Shown piece by piece: positions 1 to 13,974 of a stretch of 64,000 bases of DNA. Under the pieces are notes generated by a model, which was not told the DNA's origin, ran no database searches, and worked only from the letters and a program-made list of their open reading frames with translations. Each line of letters begins with the position of its first letter. Position 1 is the first letter of the stretch. This stretch comes from Macrotrachela quadricornifera (Eukaryota; Rotifera; Eurotatoria; Philodinida; Philodinidae): assembly GCA_022393335.1 (NCBI GenBank), contig JAJEKB010000412.1, positions 126,856 through 190,855 on the forward strand. Reading direction: 5' to 3'. Made by a program: the position numbers and the translations under genes.

Positions 1-1986
1 TATATTTTATGCTTTTTTTTATGCAAAATATAAAAGCCATTGAAATTAACATGATCAAACTACATGTTGTTATAATTATCTATATGTCTCATCACATGAA
101 TGTGTAAAGAAGAAATGTGTGTAACTTATTCTATATTTATATTGCTTAATAATTAATGTCAATAAAAAAAAATTCTATTCAATTGATTACATATTGCGTA
201 TTTGTAATTTGAAAAAAACAGAATTCTATATTTTCGTTTCATTTTATTTTAATTAAAAAATACCTTTCTTTTAATTGAATTCTTGAGAAAAAAAACATAT
301 TTAACCCCGTAAAAGTACTTATTATTCGTAAAAATAAGATTGTATTTAAAATATCAATCGAGATAAATTTATACTCAAGAAGAAAAACATATCTTTTTTT
401 AATATTTCGATCATTTTTTTAAATGTTGTAGGTAACTTACGCATTCTACGTAAAATTTTCATTCTTTATATATCTCTTATCTTCTCAATTCCCCGAACAA
501 ATTTGATGAGTATCGTATTTAACTGTTATTTTTATTTTTGACATATTTATGTTTTTGTACTGAAAATAAGAATAAAGATCATCATGGTAATAAATGATAC
601 GTTAAAGATGTATATATATATATTTTAAAATCCATGAATTTATAAAGATGTATTGATTTAAATAGATTGTTTCGTATACGATTATCACGCGTATATTGCG
701 TGCATAAGAAAAAATAAAAAGGAGTAAAGATGAAAAGGAAATGAAAAGCAACACCCTTCATATTCTTCAATTCGGTGTTCGCTACATAAAATATAATGAT
801 ATTTTGTAATGGTATAGCTTTTTTTCTTTCTCTATGTCTCGCATTCTTTTTTTTTACTTAAGTGCACACGCTATGACTTTTTGATGATACAAAACAATAG
901 AAACGACAAGAAAAAAAAAGTATTTGAAAATCGTTGAGTAGAACAGACAAGCATTATGCTTATTTTTCTATTTCAATCTATCTTCATACATTATTTCATT
1001 TTATTTGAGTCGTCAAACAGCATGCATATTACCTTTTTCTCTCTGTGTTTTATAATGGTAATAAGAACAAAAAAAGAAACAATATTTATGTGTGCGTTCA
1101 ACTTAAGCATAAAAAAAGAAAATTTTTGTTGTTGTCGTCATCATCTCTATCGTTTATGTGTCCAAGTGATGTGTGTGCATTGCATATTGAATGACTAATG
1201 AGTGAAAGGAAAAGAGAAAGAGAGAAAAGAGAGAGAGAGAGGAAAAAAAAAGAGTTTATGTATTCAAAAAAGCATTTATAAACAGGCGATGTATTTTGTT
1301 AAAAAAGGTCGATCGCCTACAATTTCATAAACATAAAATAAAAATATTGTCTAAGCGTCTACACACTTATTGAGTTTATTTATATTCTAGAAAAAAGTAA
1401 GTTATTGACTAATCAACAACTGAAAAATCTCCTACTATTATACAATATCAATAATAAAAAAACAACAAATTTTCTTTCCGATTAATACATAAGTAATTCA
1501 TGATGTTTTTTTTCTCTTTCTTTCTTTCTATACATTCTATTATATTCAAATTTTCAATATTTCTCTATCCGGATAAATTTGATATTTAAAGGTTTCAGTG
1601 TATAATAATAAATTCACTGTCATTCGGAAGAAAAATCTCAACTTCTCTTCTTTTTTTTAAAGCATATAAAAGAAGCAAAAAAAAATAGCAAGACATAGAG
1701 TATAAGTATTCACTTATCGTTCATATTTTTCTTTTACATTCTGAAAATAACTTTGACTAAATCAGTTACAAATAAACTGCTTAATCTTAATAGTCTGCCT
1801 CTCTTTTGCGTGACCAAGTTTTACTTTGCCTTTTAAATATGTTAATTCAGGAAAGTTTCAAGTGTCACTTACTGTCATAGTTATTTGACGTCATTTCTTC
1901 TTTAATTGTTAACTATTGCTATTATTTTTTTTTCATTCTATGTATAAATATTTAGTGTTACTCAAATTATTAAACAAATTTTTGAC
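1..1986. other. Gene-free AT-rich upstream region
   Basis: I see no convincing coding exon on either strand. The stretch is rich in A/T homopolymers and contains a purine-rich tract near 1200-1250. The last part must hold the 5' UTR and promoter of the kinase gene starting at 1987. A TATA-like TATAAATA lies about 45 bases before that start codon, but in DNA this AT-rich it carries little weight. Confidence 0.5.
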
Positions 1987-3676
1987 ATGGCAACAATTCG
2001 ATCGATTAGTCCATCAAAACCGCCTGAACGTTTATTAAATCGACGATTAGCTCGTGCATCTACTTCATCGACAACAGCTTCTCAAAGAAAAGTATCTCTT
2101 TCAAAAACAACTCCCGTTACTGTAACAACAATAAAACGACGAAAATCATCTCGAATGTCTTTAAAAAAAGGTTCGGTTACATCAATGACATCACCTGCTC
2201 GTCTTAATACATTTACAAGTATGACTACTACTGCATCAGATAACAGTGAATTAACAAATAAAATGGCTTCTACAACTATTAATGAATTACCTGCTATTAG
2301 ACGAACATCGCGAATATCAGATGCAAATATAATAACATCAAATACTCCTATTCCACAAATTAATTCAGATACAATAGTAGATAATAAACATATTGAAGAA
2401 CCACTAAGTGATAAATCTATATTGAATAATATGAATGAAATAACATCTACAACCGCAACATCATCAAGAAAATCTTTCGTAGAAAATATTGAATTTACAC
2501 CTGAATCATTTGATATTATTCGAACAGTTGGTACCGGTAAGAATTTTCTTTTTATGTTAATTTAAAAATAATTTTAATAAAAAATTTTTTTTTTTGTAGG
2601 AACATTTGGTCGTGTACAACTTGTTTGTCATCGTGATACGAATACATATTATGCACTTAAAACAATGTCGATAAAACGTATTATTGAATCAAAACAAGTT
2701 GAACATGTACGAAATGAAAAAGAAATTTTATCAAAAATTGATCATCCATTTCTTGTACGTCTTCAATGGACAACACATACTAATTCATTACTTTATCTTT
2801 TACTCGAATATTTACCAGGTGGTGAACTTTTTCAAATGATGCGTAAACGTGAAAAATTTGATGCTAAAATAGCTATATTTTATGCAAGTGAAGTTTTACT
2901 TGGTCTAGATTATTTACATCATTTAGATATACTTTATCGAGATTTAAAACCAGTAAATTTTATTAACAAAAAATATTTGTCAAAAATATCTATTATTTAT
3001 TTCATATTTCTAGGAAAATATTTTAGTAGATAGTGAAGGTCATGTTCGTTTAGTTGATTTTGGTTTTGCTAAAGAAACTAAAGAACGAACATTCACACTT
3101 TGTGGTACTGTTGATTATCTTGCTCCAGGTTAATAATCATAAATATTTGTTTTCTTTGAATATTTTTTATTCTATTATCTAGAAGTTATTCAAAATCGTG
3201 GTCATCATAAAGCATCAGATTGGTGGGCACTTGGCATTCTAATATACGAAATGCTTGCTGGTAATTATAGGGAAAGAAAAAATTTTTAATACATTTTTCT
3301 TATTGTTTTTCTTTTAGGTTATCCACCATTTTATGATACTGATCAATTTGTTACATATCAAAAAATTCTTTCGGGTAAAATCGAATTTCCACGTCATTTT
3401 GATTATGCTGCAAAACAAGTTCTTCGTAAATTACTTAATACCGATCAATCTCAACGACTTGGTTCAGCAAAAAATGGTGGTGATGAAATAAAACGTGAAC
3501 AATGGTTTGTTGGCGTGTCATGGACAGATGTTTATTTTCGAAAAGTAGAACCACCAATAAAACCAATAGTTACATCACCAAGTGACACAACAAATTTTGA
3601 TTCATATGATGAATTTGATATAAAACAAACACCACAAGCAGCAAAATATGAAGTGCAACTATTCAAAGATTTTTAA
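1987..3676 (+). CDS. PRKX: PRKX/PKA-C3-like AGC serine/threonine protein kinase
   Basis: Five coding exons (1987-2536, 2600-2952, 3014-3128, 3183-3260, 3318-3676) join in frame to 484 residues. Residues 1-174 are a Ser/Thr-rich, probably disordered extension. The kinase domain starts at [10 protein letters not shown] (about 175). Visible motifs are the glycine loop GTGTFG (182-187), catalytic Lys204, YRDLKPEN with Asp298, DFGFAK with Asp316, T-loop Thr329 in TFTLCGT, and APE (338-340). The protein ends in FKDF, the C-terminal hydrophobic motif that docks in the PIF pocket of PKA and PRKX. Phrases such as [34 protein letters not shown] and the FKDF tail fit the PRKX/Drosophila Pka-C3 branch better than classical PKA-C. 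The long N-terminus also fits Pka-C3. Expected role: cytosolic basophilic kinase, probably cAMP-linked through PKA regulatory subunits. Odd point: the P+1 loop reads GTVDY where PKA has GTPEY. An AATAAATAAA near 3984-3993 could be the poly(A) signal. Confidence 0.9.
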
Positions 3677-6600
3677 GCGAAAAAACAGAAATATCTATAT
3701 ATTGATGCTCAATGCTGTTTCATTTTATTTTTTTGTTTTTCATACATTGAAATCATTATTTGTTGTTGTGAAATTTCTTATAATTTTTTTTTTCTTCGGT
3801 GAATGTACATTAATGTATTTTGTGTCATAGACAGAATATAAGCAGAGAAATAAAAGGAATATTTTTCTTCCATCATTTATGCTTGTTAAGTTCATTCTAT
3901 GAATGATAAAAATCTCAAGTTTGTTTTCAAAAAAAGAATGAATTGCAATAAGGTGGAGAGAATAGAAATGCATTGTTGCTTTAAATAAATAAAAAAAAGA
4001 AATACTTTCTTCATTTTCTCGACAAGGTTATTGTTAGACATATCATCATTAATAAATCTGCTTTATTTTCTATGTCATTAGAAGATTCTCCATCTTTCAT
4101 CAGTATGTTATTCAGATAAAGAGAGTCGATAATAAGCCTCATTTTTCTTTTTTCTCTGTACCTATTTCTGTATATCAAACTTGTCTTATTAAGTACTTGA
4201 TCCATTAGTCATAGTGATTTCTTCCGAGTTGCAATATTCCTCATGGTTATTGTAATTCTCAACATGACCAATGAATAGTAATTTTATGTATAAGTGTTTT
4301 CATATCAATAGAGTAAGAACTCAATAAATGGAGCCCATTAAGAATGAACAACTAAGATTGTTTAGTTCATTTGTATTTCATATATAAGGCAATATTACAT
4401 CTTACCGCTTGATTTGAAAATAATATTACCCGTCATTTTTTTCCGATGAATGCTTTTAGTAATACCTTACTTTGCAATCACTTAATTTCTTGTCATCTCC
4501 ATTTTTGTTATAATGAAAAAAAAGGAAAGTATATGGCTTGTTAAAAAAAACTATGATTTATTAGAGAGTGCACGACAATTTTGCCCTGAATAAAAACTAA
4601 AAGGAAACTTTCTAAAAAAAAACATAATGGATACATTCTTTTTTCCTGTGAAATGAAGCGGATGCTGTTTAAATGGAAAAAAATTTCAATATTAAAATGT
4701 CGCCTACTTCCCACATTAAAAAGAAAGTTCATGAATGAGAAAATGTATATGCTTTATATAAATTAATCGTGGCGGAAGTAAAACTTCGACTATAATGGCG
4801 TATAAAAATTGATCAGGAAAAGGATAGATCCACATGAAACTAAAGAAAGTATGTATGGTCGTGATGCAATTGAAGTAAATTGTGCTAATGATTTACACCA
4901 CAATAATAATTAACTTAATCGTTTAATATAGACTAACCTCAAAATAGACGGCAAAAAAAATGGGTCAACCTATACTTTTTAGACTATAACCATTAGTTTC
5001 ACGAGAAAAACAACTATAACAACACTGAACAAAAAAAAGGTTTCAATACAAATGAAAAATGAAACCAATAAAATAGTTTAGACGCAAATAGTGATTGGCT
5101 TTTATGAAAATATTTGAATTAATTCTTTCACAAATTCAAAATATTTACTTATCTATATCATTTAAAATCAAATTAAAGTGTCGTCTATAGGAAATCACAG
5201 CCGCGTTTCTTGCTTATAATCTGATAGTGTCAGTATCTGACTAAACACATTAGTTTCTCAACGACATTCTAACCTCTATAAATGGTAACTCTTAAAATTT
5301 CATAAGTATACAACTGAAGTGTATAATAGCAACCAATATTATCCATGTTAATATTAGTTCAATTCAAATTAAAACATAATAGCTAGTATTAATCTTTTTG
5401 ATGGGTTTTGTTATTTTAAAAGAAAAAGATCTTTAGATCATTGAACAACTGATTATACTCCTCGATCTAATAGCTATCTATTCTATCATTAAATTTTATT
5501 AATATATTGATATTATGGTCTATTTACACTGCAAATATGTGTGTATAGAATCAAAATGATACTATTGTAGAATTAATATTTTATCAATAATTATTTAAAA
5601 GATTCATCTAAAAGCTATTATTTTTGGAAATTAAATCAAAAGATATTCACGCACAACTAGATTTTTCATTAAATAAAAATGTAATACATAGGTAACCAGT
5701 ATCAGCTTTTTCGCAAATATTTTATTCTTTATTCATAGCTATGCTGTTGAGTAACAGATGATGAAGAAAAACCTAGGCTAATATGACTGCTTAAGTCTTG
5801 ACAGGATATAAATCATATTGAATCATGTACATAGTAGACTTTTTGTTTTCAGTGCCACTACTCCGGACGTCGTTGTAGGATCTGTTGATATACATATTAT
5901 AAAAAAAAGAAGTGTTTATAAAAATTACATAAAAAAATTGTTTTTATCAAGTTCATTATTAAATCGAATTCTTCTCTGAATTGTAATAGGTCCGAAATCT
6001 TTTATTGTTTAAGCAGACTACAGGATAATGTGCACGATTTAAATACAGTGTTGTTTGACATAAATTTGTAAAAACTAAACAATAAAATTACATAAGAGTA
6101 TAGTACTAAATTCATAATGTAGTTTATTTGCGTATGGATAATACACACGATGAAGGATGGTTGCAAACAGTTTGATTTCACTAATGATAAACTTTCGATA
6201 ATTAAGAAAGAACTTCAATGTTAATTAAGCGTAGAAATAGGTTGAAGAAGATCGAGCTGATTAGTCAAATCGTTAATAGTTTTAGTAGCACTTTTGCGTT
6301 ATGTCTTGGTATTTAGCTTTAAGACATAAGTTTAACATTCTTCTCTGAAAACTCATTATAAACAAATATTAATAATACAACAAGAAACAATATTTTTTCT
6401 TACAAATACTCCATGGTATACGTTATGAAGTTTGTCAGCCATAAATGAATTATTCATGTTGAAGTACGTTAATTTCTCCATCGAATCGTCATTTGGATTG
6501 TCATCGTGTGCTGTTTTTTGAGAGTATACATTTTTCGATTGCTTTGCTTGTAATAAAATATCGTGTGACTGGTTTGTAGTTGAAAATAATTAAATCAGTT

Positions 6601-7570
6601 CGTCATATCGCTCATTCGAACGTGTGTCTATATCATCAAAACTGTGTACGATTGATTGTTAAAAAGCTTCTTACTTAGCTGTAATTATCAGCTAGAACAC
6701 TAAACCTGTTCTAGTTTCTGCATATAAATACGTAGGTACATTAAGAAAAAAATGACTCCTTCGAACTCGCAACGATTACAACAAATAATGGTAGTTGATT
6801 TTGCAATACATATGCCATTGCTTGAGCTTGTACTTCATGGCCAATAAATGGAAGGTAAGTGTGGATGGATCTTATCATAAGACTTCACCACAACGTTATA
6901 TTTGAGAAAATTCAGATATCTTTGCTTTATAAATATTTGTCCTTCATCGAATTACTCCACTATTCTATGAATGAGAACAGATTGGAAAATATAACCAAGT
7001 CGATTCTCGTAAATCAATGATTCTTTAATTTTATAGAACAAATCAATATTATAAATGATTTTAATTGATTCTTCCAACCAATCTTTATTGGATAAAGAAT
7101 GAATAATCGACATTTTTCATGATGATTACTTGAATGATACATGCACTTTTTTTTTAGAGTTGTTAGTTAATCATAATCTAAATAGGTAAAATATTTGTTG
7201 ACAATTAGCTTTTATATTTAAATACAGTCATTTGACTTCATTGTATCAATTCAGCAATATGATTGATAAATGAAAGCTATACAACTAACAAAAGATAATT
7301 TTTTTATTTGAATAGCATCAATGTGTCTCCTATGAGGATCTCTACTAATTATCTATGACTCTCATCCACTATTATATATGGACTGAAAACTAATTATTAA
7401 ACATCTTTGACTATCTACGACTAGAGAAGATCTCATCTCAATAACTTCCTATCGAAACTTAACTATTCATAGTACGAAGATGTAAGTATAGTTATAAACT
7501 CATATGCTTAATTACTGGGAATATATTTTACTAAGAGTAACAATTATAATAATTAAAGGGCAGTAATCTA
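3677..7570. other. Gene-poor region downstream of the kinase gene
   Basis: The first 300 bases are the probable 3' UTR of the kinase gene. Beyond that I see no exon with coding texture and good splice sites. A minus-strand stretch at about 6500-6870 has short open blocks broken by stops that might be a decayed gene or transposon, but I could not assign it to a family. Confidence 0.4.
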
Positions 7571-7942
7571 GGCAGACAAAAATTTGAAAAAATGTGTTTA
7601 AACACTCAGTATGGAGCCGCGATTGTGACTCATTCACTTTCAAAAGAAAAACGCAAAAACTGCTATTTTTGTTTCTTTTTTTTGTGTTCAATTTTCACTT
7701 TTCGAGCGTGAAAATGGTGAAAAACATCAGTTTTTAGTGTTAAAACATGTATTTGTTCTGGGATTTAAAAACAATTGCGTTTTTATGCTCATTTTTCGGG
7801 TTTTTCACTATTTTCACGCTCTAAAAGTGAAAATTAAACGCAAAAAACGTCATTTCTTGCATTTTTCGTTTGAGCATGAATAGGTCACAATCGTGGTTCC
7901 ATACTGGGCGTTTAAACGTGTTTCTTCAAATTTTTGTCTGAC
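7571..7942. mobile_element. Palindromic fold-back MITE with TA target duplication
   Basis: The left end reads GGCAGACAAAAATTTGAA. The reverse complement of the right end reads GTCAGACAAAAATTTGAA (17 of 18 match). The similarity does not stop at the tips: about 180 bases inward from each end pair with each other at roughly 75-85% by eye, so the whole 372 bp would form one long hairpin. Shared inner blocks include TCACTTTT..GAGCGTGAAAAT and GTTTAAAC..CAGTATGG. A TA dinucleotide sits directly outside each end (7569-7570 and 7943-7944), as expected for a Tc1/mariner-type insertion. There is no coding capacity, so it would be non-autonomous. The class assignment is inference from TA plus inverted ends. 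Confidence 0.8.
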
Positions 7943-9401
7943 TAAGAAGGAACATACACTTCTAAACAGGTTAAAGATAATAGTAAAGATCAGTGGCTAG
8001 ACGATACGACGAGTGTCCAACATACAATTGAGGAAAAGGTGTATAGAAAAGAAAGAAAAAGAGAATGAGAACGAGAACGAGTATGAGAGAAGGAGGAATC
8101 CAAAATAGATAAGTATGTGAAAGAGGACGAAAGAGACCAATGGGCAAAGAACACCGATCGAAATGTTATTGGCAAAATAGTGCCATCTATTGACGATAAG
8201 ACTTCTGATATTAATTTTTTTTAATTTAATCATACTTTTAAAAATCTGCCCTAAAACTCATCAATAAGATTGTTCCAATTACTGTCGTTGACATTGATAG
8301 TGTTTACGTATATCTGTTCGTTTCTCAATTGATATCAACAACATACTTGAAAATGAACAAATATATTTGAATAATCTGAAATCGTAACAATACTCTAATT
8401 CTTATCATTTAATGAAAAAAACAGAAGCAATTGTAATAATTTATAGTGCTCACCTCATAGGTGATCTATTTTAAGTTTATCATCATTCTCTCTCATACTA
8501 AATATTATTAACACTGCGGTATCTTGCCGCTATTTATTGCATCCTGAATCATCTTGAATACGTTGTAATCTCATCATTCTTCAGTGCGATGAGCCATCTA
8601 CATCGTATTCGAAGATAAATTTATATTCCTTCAAACTTTTCGAGTGTTAAGTGTAGCATTATGCGGTAGTAACTTGTATACGACTCTTTACATATAGTAA
8701 AGCATGAACTAGGTGTGCGATACGAGAAGCAATAGCAAAATGTCGAATTCTTTTTGATGAAAATGAATATATTATTAAAGAACGATAGATGGGTATTATA
8801 TATAAAGACTACATATTTTCTGTTTAGATGAGTCGATTTTGATCACAATGAACTTTAATACTACAACAAACAACACTTTTGAATACCGTGATTAGTTGAA
8901 TTATTGACTTTGACAGTAGCCACTAAATAATGTGCAAAATAGTTTGATAAAATAATGGAATCTTCACATTAATAAATAAAAGTATCATCAGATATAAAAG
9001 CAGCAGAAGGAACTATGATGAAGCCTAGGTATTTCACAGATATCTTCTGATTCAATATATGATCAAAAAACTAATTTTAAAAATAAATTAGAATCTCTTT
9101 TTAATTTTATTAAACATTTTATTAGAAACAACAAAAATTAGTTCACGTTCCTATCTCAAATGTCTAAATACCATCTAATCTTTGAAACTATTTCAATTCT
9201 ATTCTTGGTGAATTGAAGATAGATTCATTTCTGTCTATTTTCGAATAGCCATGAGCTGTTTTAACCGTTCATACAAAATCATCAGTTGTCACATCATCAA
9301 AAGACAAAAGTATATTCAAGGCACACATGACATTTTTTGTGAGAGAGGTAAAAGAAGAGCAAACAAACGACAAGAAAAGAGATTTTTTTTACAAGTATTC
9401 T
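7943..9401. other. Gene-free spacer
   Basis: It holds a purine-rich run near 8045-8100 (GAAAGAAAAAGAGAATGAGAACGAG-type) and otherwise unremarkable AT-rich DNA. The end of it is the likely 3' UTR of the minus-strand gene ending at 9402. No gene was recognised. Confidence 0.4.
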
Positions 9402-11400
9402 TCAAGGACTGTCTTTTCCCTGTGTAGTACCATTTGTTGCTGGTTTTTTCTTTGTGAACCGTCGTTTCTTTTCCCATTCAATTGTTTCTAATTGAAGTTT
9501 AGTAAGTTGTGCTAATTTACTTAGAACATCTTGAGGACAACTAGTAAATGGATCAGGATATTCAAAAAGATCTAAAAATAAAGTAAAAACCAATAGTTTA
9601 ATTCACCTGTCCGTTCTTTCGTACAATTATATATGTAATGATTCTATTAAATTTTTCTTTCTTTTTATTTTCACTGTACGAATACCAATCTGAAGTGGAA
9701 TAGATTTACTTTCTACTCAAGAAGTTCTATAAATAGTCATATAGTTTTTCTCACATTCTACTTTGAAATATAATTAAAATTCCATATGTATTTTTGACTA
9801 TCACAAGAATGATCTAAATATTTCTATACCTTTGGAATTAGTTAATTTATCTTGTTGAATACGTGATCTTATGTTTTGATTAGCATTTCGTTGTGATTGT
9901 TGAGATGACATATATGCAGACGGCATTGTTGTTGTCGCTGTTGTTGTTGTTGTAGTTAATGGTTGCCGTGCTGGCCGCATTGATGAAGATATATTTGATT
10001 TAAGTCTTTCTGTGGTAATTATTAAACTATTCGTAGTTGTTTCAGCTAATGCTCTTTGTCGAATAGTATTTCCACCGGCTACTGTATTTCTATATGCAAA
10101 TAAGGATGGATTCGATGATGGCTGATTAGTTGTACTCATCGCCATATTATGAGTTGAATTTGAATGAATGCCTAAATCAGTATTGACTGTGGTAGTTAAA
10201 GAAGAGTCATGATGCGCAGTACGACGTTCTAAAACAATAAACATGTGTGGATATACACAAAATAACACTTCATTATAAGAAAAAAAGTAAGAAAATGAGT
10301 TCTTTTTTTGTTGCTGTTTGCCTCAATTCTCACCGTTCTGTGCGTGTTTTATTTCAACATTTGATGTTGTCAATTCTCTTCTTTTTCTCACTCATTCGTA
10401 TTCTGTTGCCTCGCGTCAAGCCTTTCTCTTTTTTTTCCTTATTAGTACTCAACACATTTCTGCTTCATTTTCTTTCACGGTGACATATTCAATAGTATAA
10501 TCAAGATATAACGATGAAAGCTCGTAAAAAAAAATCTTGAATGTACTATTCGATCAGTTAGTTATTTGAATTACAATATTAATCTTTAAAAAGAAAATGA
10601 GAAAAATCTATTTTTACTTACTCGGTGCTTCTACTTTTAATATCGGACTTAATCTAAATGGAGCTGTAGATGATTGTTTATTAGGTGGAGTGGTAACTGT
10701 TGCTGATGTTGCCATTGATAATGTAGAATGTTTACTTGATAACTGTGAAATACCACTAGTATTTTCTGTTCCATCTATTTGTTTTTGAATAATAATAGTT
10801 TTTTTTTTATTGATATTATTCTTACTTTCTTTTGATAATTTAAGAATAATAACACTATCATTAACATAACTTAATCGTTGTGTATGTTTGCCACTAGTTG
10901 AATTAACAAGTGTTTTAAATGATGAAACATAACGTTTTGTTGGTGATGAAATTCTTTTTGGTACATCTAAATGAATAAATGAATGATATTGTATTATATT
11001 AAAAAGAAACTAAATGAAATCGTTCGTTTGTAATTTTTTCTTTATATACCTTGCCGAGAAACGCTTATTGTTGATTGAGCTATATTTGATGATGATGAAA
11101 CAAGAAATGAATCGACAACTGAATTATCAAAGACTTGATTTCTTGGTAATGATTGTCGTTCTTGTTTCTTTATTGGAGAAGAACATTGACGTGATATTGA
11201 TCGATGATGAGAATCAGAAGTTGATGAAAGACTAATGAAATATATAAAAATGTAGATCATACAAAAGAATAAAATAAAATAAATAACTGTTTAGTCGATT
11301 CTTCCTTTGTTAATTTTGAAAGAAGTGCTTTCCATGTATTAAAAGAAATAGGAACTTGTTCGGCCCATTCAAAATATCCGCTACTACTTGTGCAAGTCAT
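9402..11400 (-). CDS. Unknown Ser/Thr-rich protein with a conserved-looking C-terminal block
   Basis: Five exons on the minus strand (11400-11288, 11231-11050, 10966-10622, 10228-9830, 9571-9402) join with good GT..AG sites to 402 residues. I do not recognise the family. Most of the chain is Ser/Thr/Gln-rich low complexity, including a run of nine threonines and an alanine-interrupted continuation in exon 4. Two ends look constrained: an aromatic block near the start (SGYFEWAEQVPISFNTWKAL) and a charged C-terminal helix of about 50 residues (FEYPDPFTSCPQDVLSKLAQ, then a WEKKRRFTKKK basic patch). The pattern, disordered middle with a basic tail and helix, is common in cytoskeletal or nuclear adaptors, but no function is claimed. 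The first in-frame ATG is at 11400. An in-frame acceptor (..ATCAG then GGACAAATG) just upstream suggests the real N-terminus may lie in an earlier exon. Confidence 0.72.
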
Positions 11401-13974
11401 TTGTCCCTGATTTGTTCTATATTTGATGTTTTCTTTCTTAATACAACTGAATACAATGATAGGAAAATTGTATGTGTCTATACATATTCTTTTGCACTTA
11501 TTGATGTTTGTTTATCTAAACGATCAATTTTGTACAAAAAAAATAAGCTGCTTCACTTTATTTTTCGTTAAAATGGTCGTTGTTAAGCATTTTAAGCAAG
11601 TGGTAACTGCATCACATATTATAAAAAAGAAATATTTCTAACAATAGTATGAAAGAGAAAAAAAAAAAGACTATGTATGTGGTTAACCAACTTCGTACAA
11701 AATAATTTTCAGATCAAATGATTATTAAATCAATTCTTATATTCTATTTGATTTTCTCGATAAGATATTTTTGTAATTACGGATAAAAAGAATATATTTG
11801 TATATAAATAATATCATTAGTTTTTCAATACAATAAAAGTTTTCAAATAAAAAAAGATTTAACTAATCATTTGATGTATATCTGTCCAGATATTCTCCTT
11901 TTGACAAATAGAATTACAAATAATTGGATGTATTAAAAGTAGTTTTTCTTTTAGAGAAAATTAATTATTGTATTCTTCTACAGATCCTGTGAGTTCTATA
12001 TACCTTATACTTTGTCTTGAATTGTGTTTGATTTGAAGAGGAGTAAACATTTTTAAAGAAAATAAATGATTGTTTGAAATAAATTTTTGTGAAGTTCAAT
12101 TAAAATTAATTGATTCAGTGTACCAAATAATTTATTTTTCTTCAGGGCAATATTCGCTTAACATCAATCTTTCTTTGTTTGTACACGTATTCTACGCTTT
12201 ATTATCAAAAGTAACATCTTTGTTACAAAATTCTTATTGGCTATATACAAATTTTGATGAAATTCATAATTGAAATTGTATTAACTCTTTAGAACAGACC
12301 TTCTTCTTATATCCAACCGTTTTAAGATTAGTACATCTATTTGTAAGTTAAAATTTGAACAAATTCTCGTGAGATCCATACAGAAAAGCTTAATTCTAAC
12401 AAATAAATGGTCAAGTCTACGAATACTCTTGATTAACTTTTAAAATTTTAGTTTTCTTGTGATGAATGTAGGTGATACTTTTGATCTGAAAAGAAATTTT
12501 CATATCTTATCGTTTCAGTAAACTAATCTTTTAAAAATCGTTTCCAATAGATATTATTAAATGAAAATAATTAAAATAATTTTTAGCTCATTTATAATAT
12601 TTGAAGATTAACCACAGATTATTGTTGACGTCTAAAATCTGTTCAATTTGTATTTAAACATGATGTAAAAGGATTCTATCATTCTTTCAATTTATCGACA
12701 GATTTTTTTTAAATAATGACTTTGCAACATATGATTTTCTCAAAGATGAATAACGATAATAATCGTTACTTGAAGAATTTTATTAAGTTCCTAGTTATTA
12801 ATTCATAACATGATAAAAGAAAATAATTTCATAAATAATAAAAATAAAAAATCATTATTTTAGTAAAAACTACCGGATGATATTAAACAACAAGTCTAAG
12901 AACGAGAAAAAAAAGTCATGTAAATTATTTTTAACGTTCAAAAGAATAAATGAAAACTAATTGTAATTATATTTGATTATTTAATAGAAATTTCAATCAA
13001 TTTGTTTCTTTTATACAAGTTCTTACTAGCAGAAAAAATTACTGTTTTGCTAAATTTTTGTCAAAATAATAAGATTAGTAAATAATGGATTAAAATAGTT
13101 CCGATAGTTTAAATAATAATCTTTAACCGAAATAATTCAAGAATTTTTAGTAAATATCTAGATATATATTAAGTTTCCATAAATGGTATTCTGAATATCT
13201 CAAAAAATCAAAAATTTCACTCAAATTACGATAAGGAATCATACCAAGATTTCGGAGGACTTAATATCGATTTTCAGAGTTCACCATGTAAAGTTCTAAA
13301 AATCGCATTTCTTTCTATTTTAGTAAAAAAAACTATTGAAGAAATATTCGTTTCTTTCGCTTTGAAGTGAATAACAATCTAAAATGCAAATCATAAGTAT
13401 AACATCTAGAAAAATAGTTCTGCTTTTCGACTACGTTATAATATAGGATAGTATCCAAGGATATTTTCATTAACCTGATATCTTTTTTGCACAACTATTT
13501 CTAGCTGTAGCTCTAAATAGAAAATCAACCAGATTTAAAGTTCTCCTCCTTCGACATTGAGGCTCCTGTACATTCCAATTAACTGCATACTAGTACCAAA
13601 GATTGATGTATATTACTACAGTGGAATCAGTATGCTATTGCATAGACACTATAAGGACAAATAGTCGTTACTGACTTGTCTAAGATTACTTAATTTTCAA
13701 TAGTATTGAGGCCAGAAAGCAATATTTTGATGGTGTGTGTTAGACAACTCCATCATTCAACCGCAGCGACTTTTATAACATTTAAATGATATTGATTTGA
13801 AAAGTTGATTAATTGTATTATTTTCTTTAAGTAATACTATTCTACATCAATACGAACATCATATATATAATATACCTTATCGAATGGCAATATCTTTAAT
13901 AACAATTTAGAGTAAATTATCAATTTGAGCTATTACGTTCTTTTTTTCGTTTTAAAAAAAATGTTTTTACTTAC
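11401..13974. other. Probable long 5' intron or spacer
   Basis: This is AT-rich sequence without a recognisable exon. If the 14018 exon belongs to the minus-strand gene, this is its first intron(s). A short open frame at 12070-12273 (+) shows no family features. Confidence 0.35.

Noticed and set aside
7990..8233. Two overlapping minus-strand open frames of 61 and 78 codons
   Set aside because: They read the antisense of a purine-rich tract, giving Ser/Phe/Leu runs; no gene features.
11356..11641. Two overlapping plus-strand open frames
   Set aside because: They overlap the first called exon of the minus-strand gene and have Phe/Leu/Tyr-rich chance composition.
12070..12273. 67-codon plus-strand open frame
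   Set aside because: No splice context, no motif, and composition typical of AT-rich non-coding DNA.
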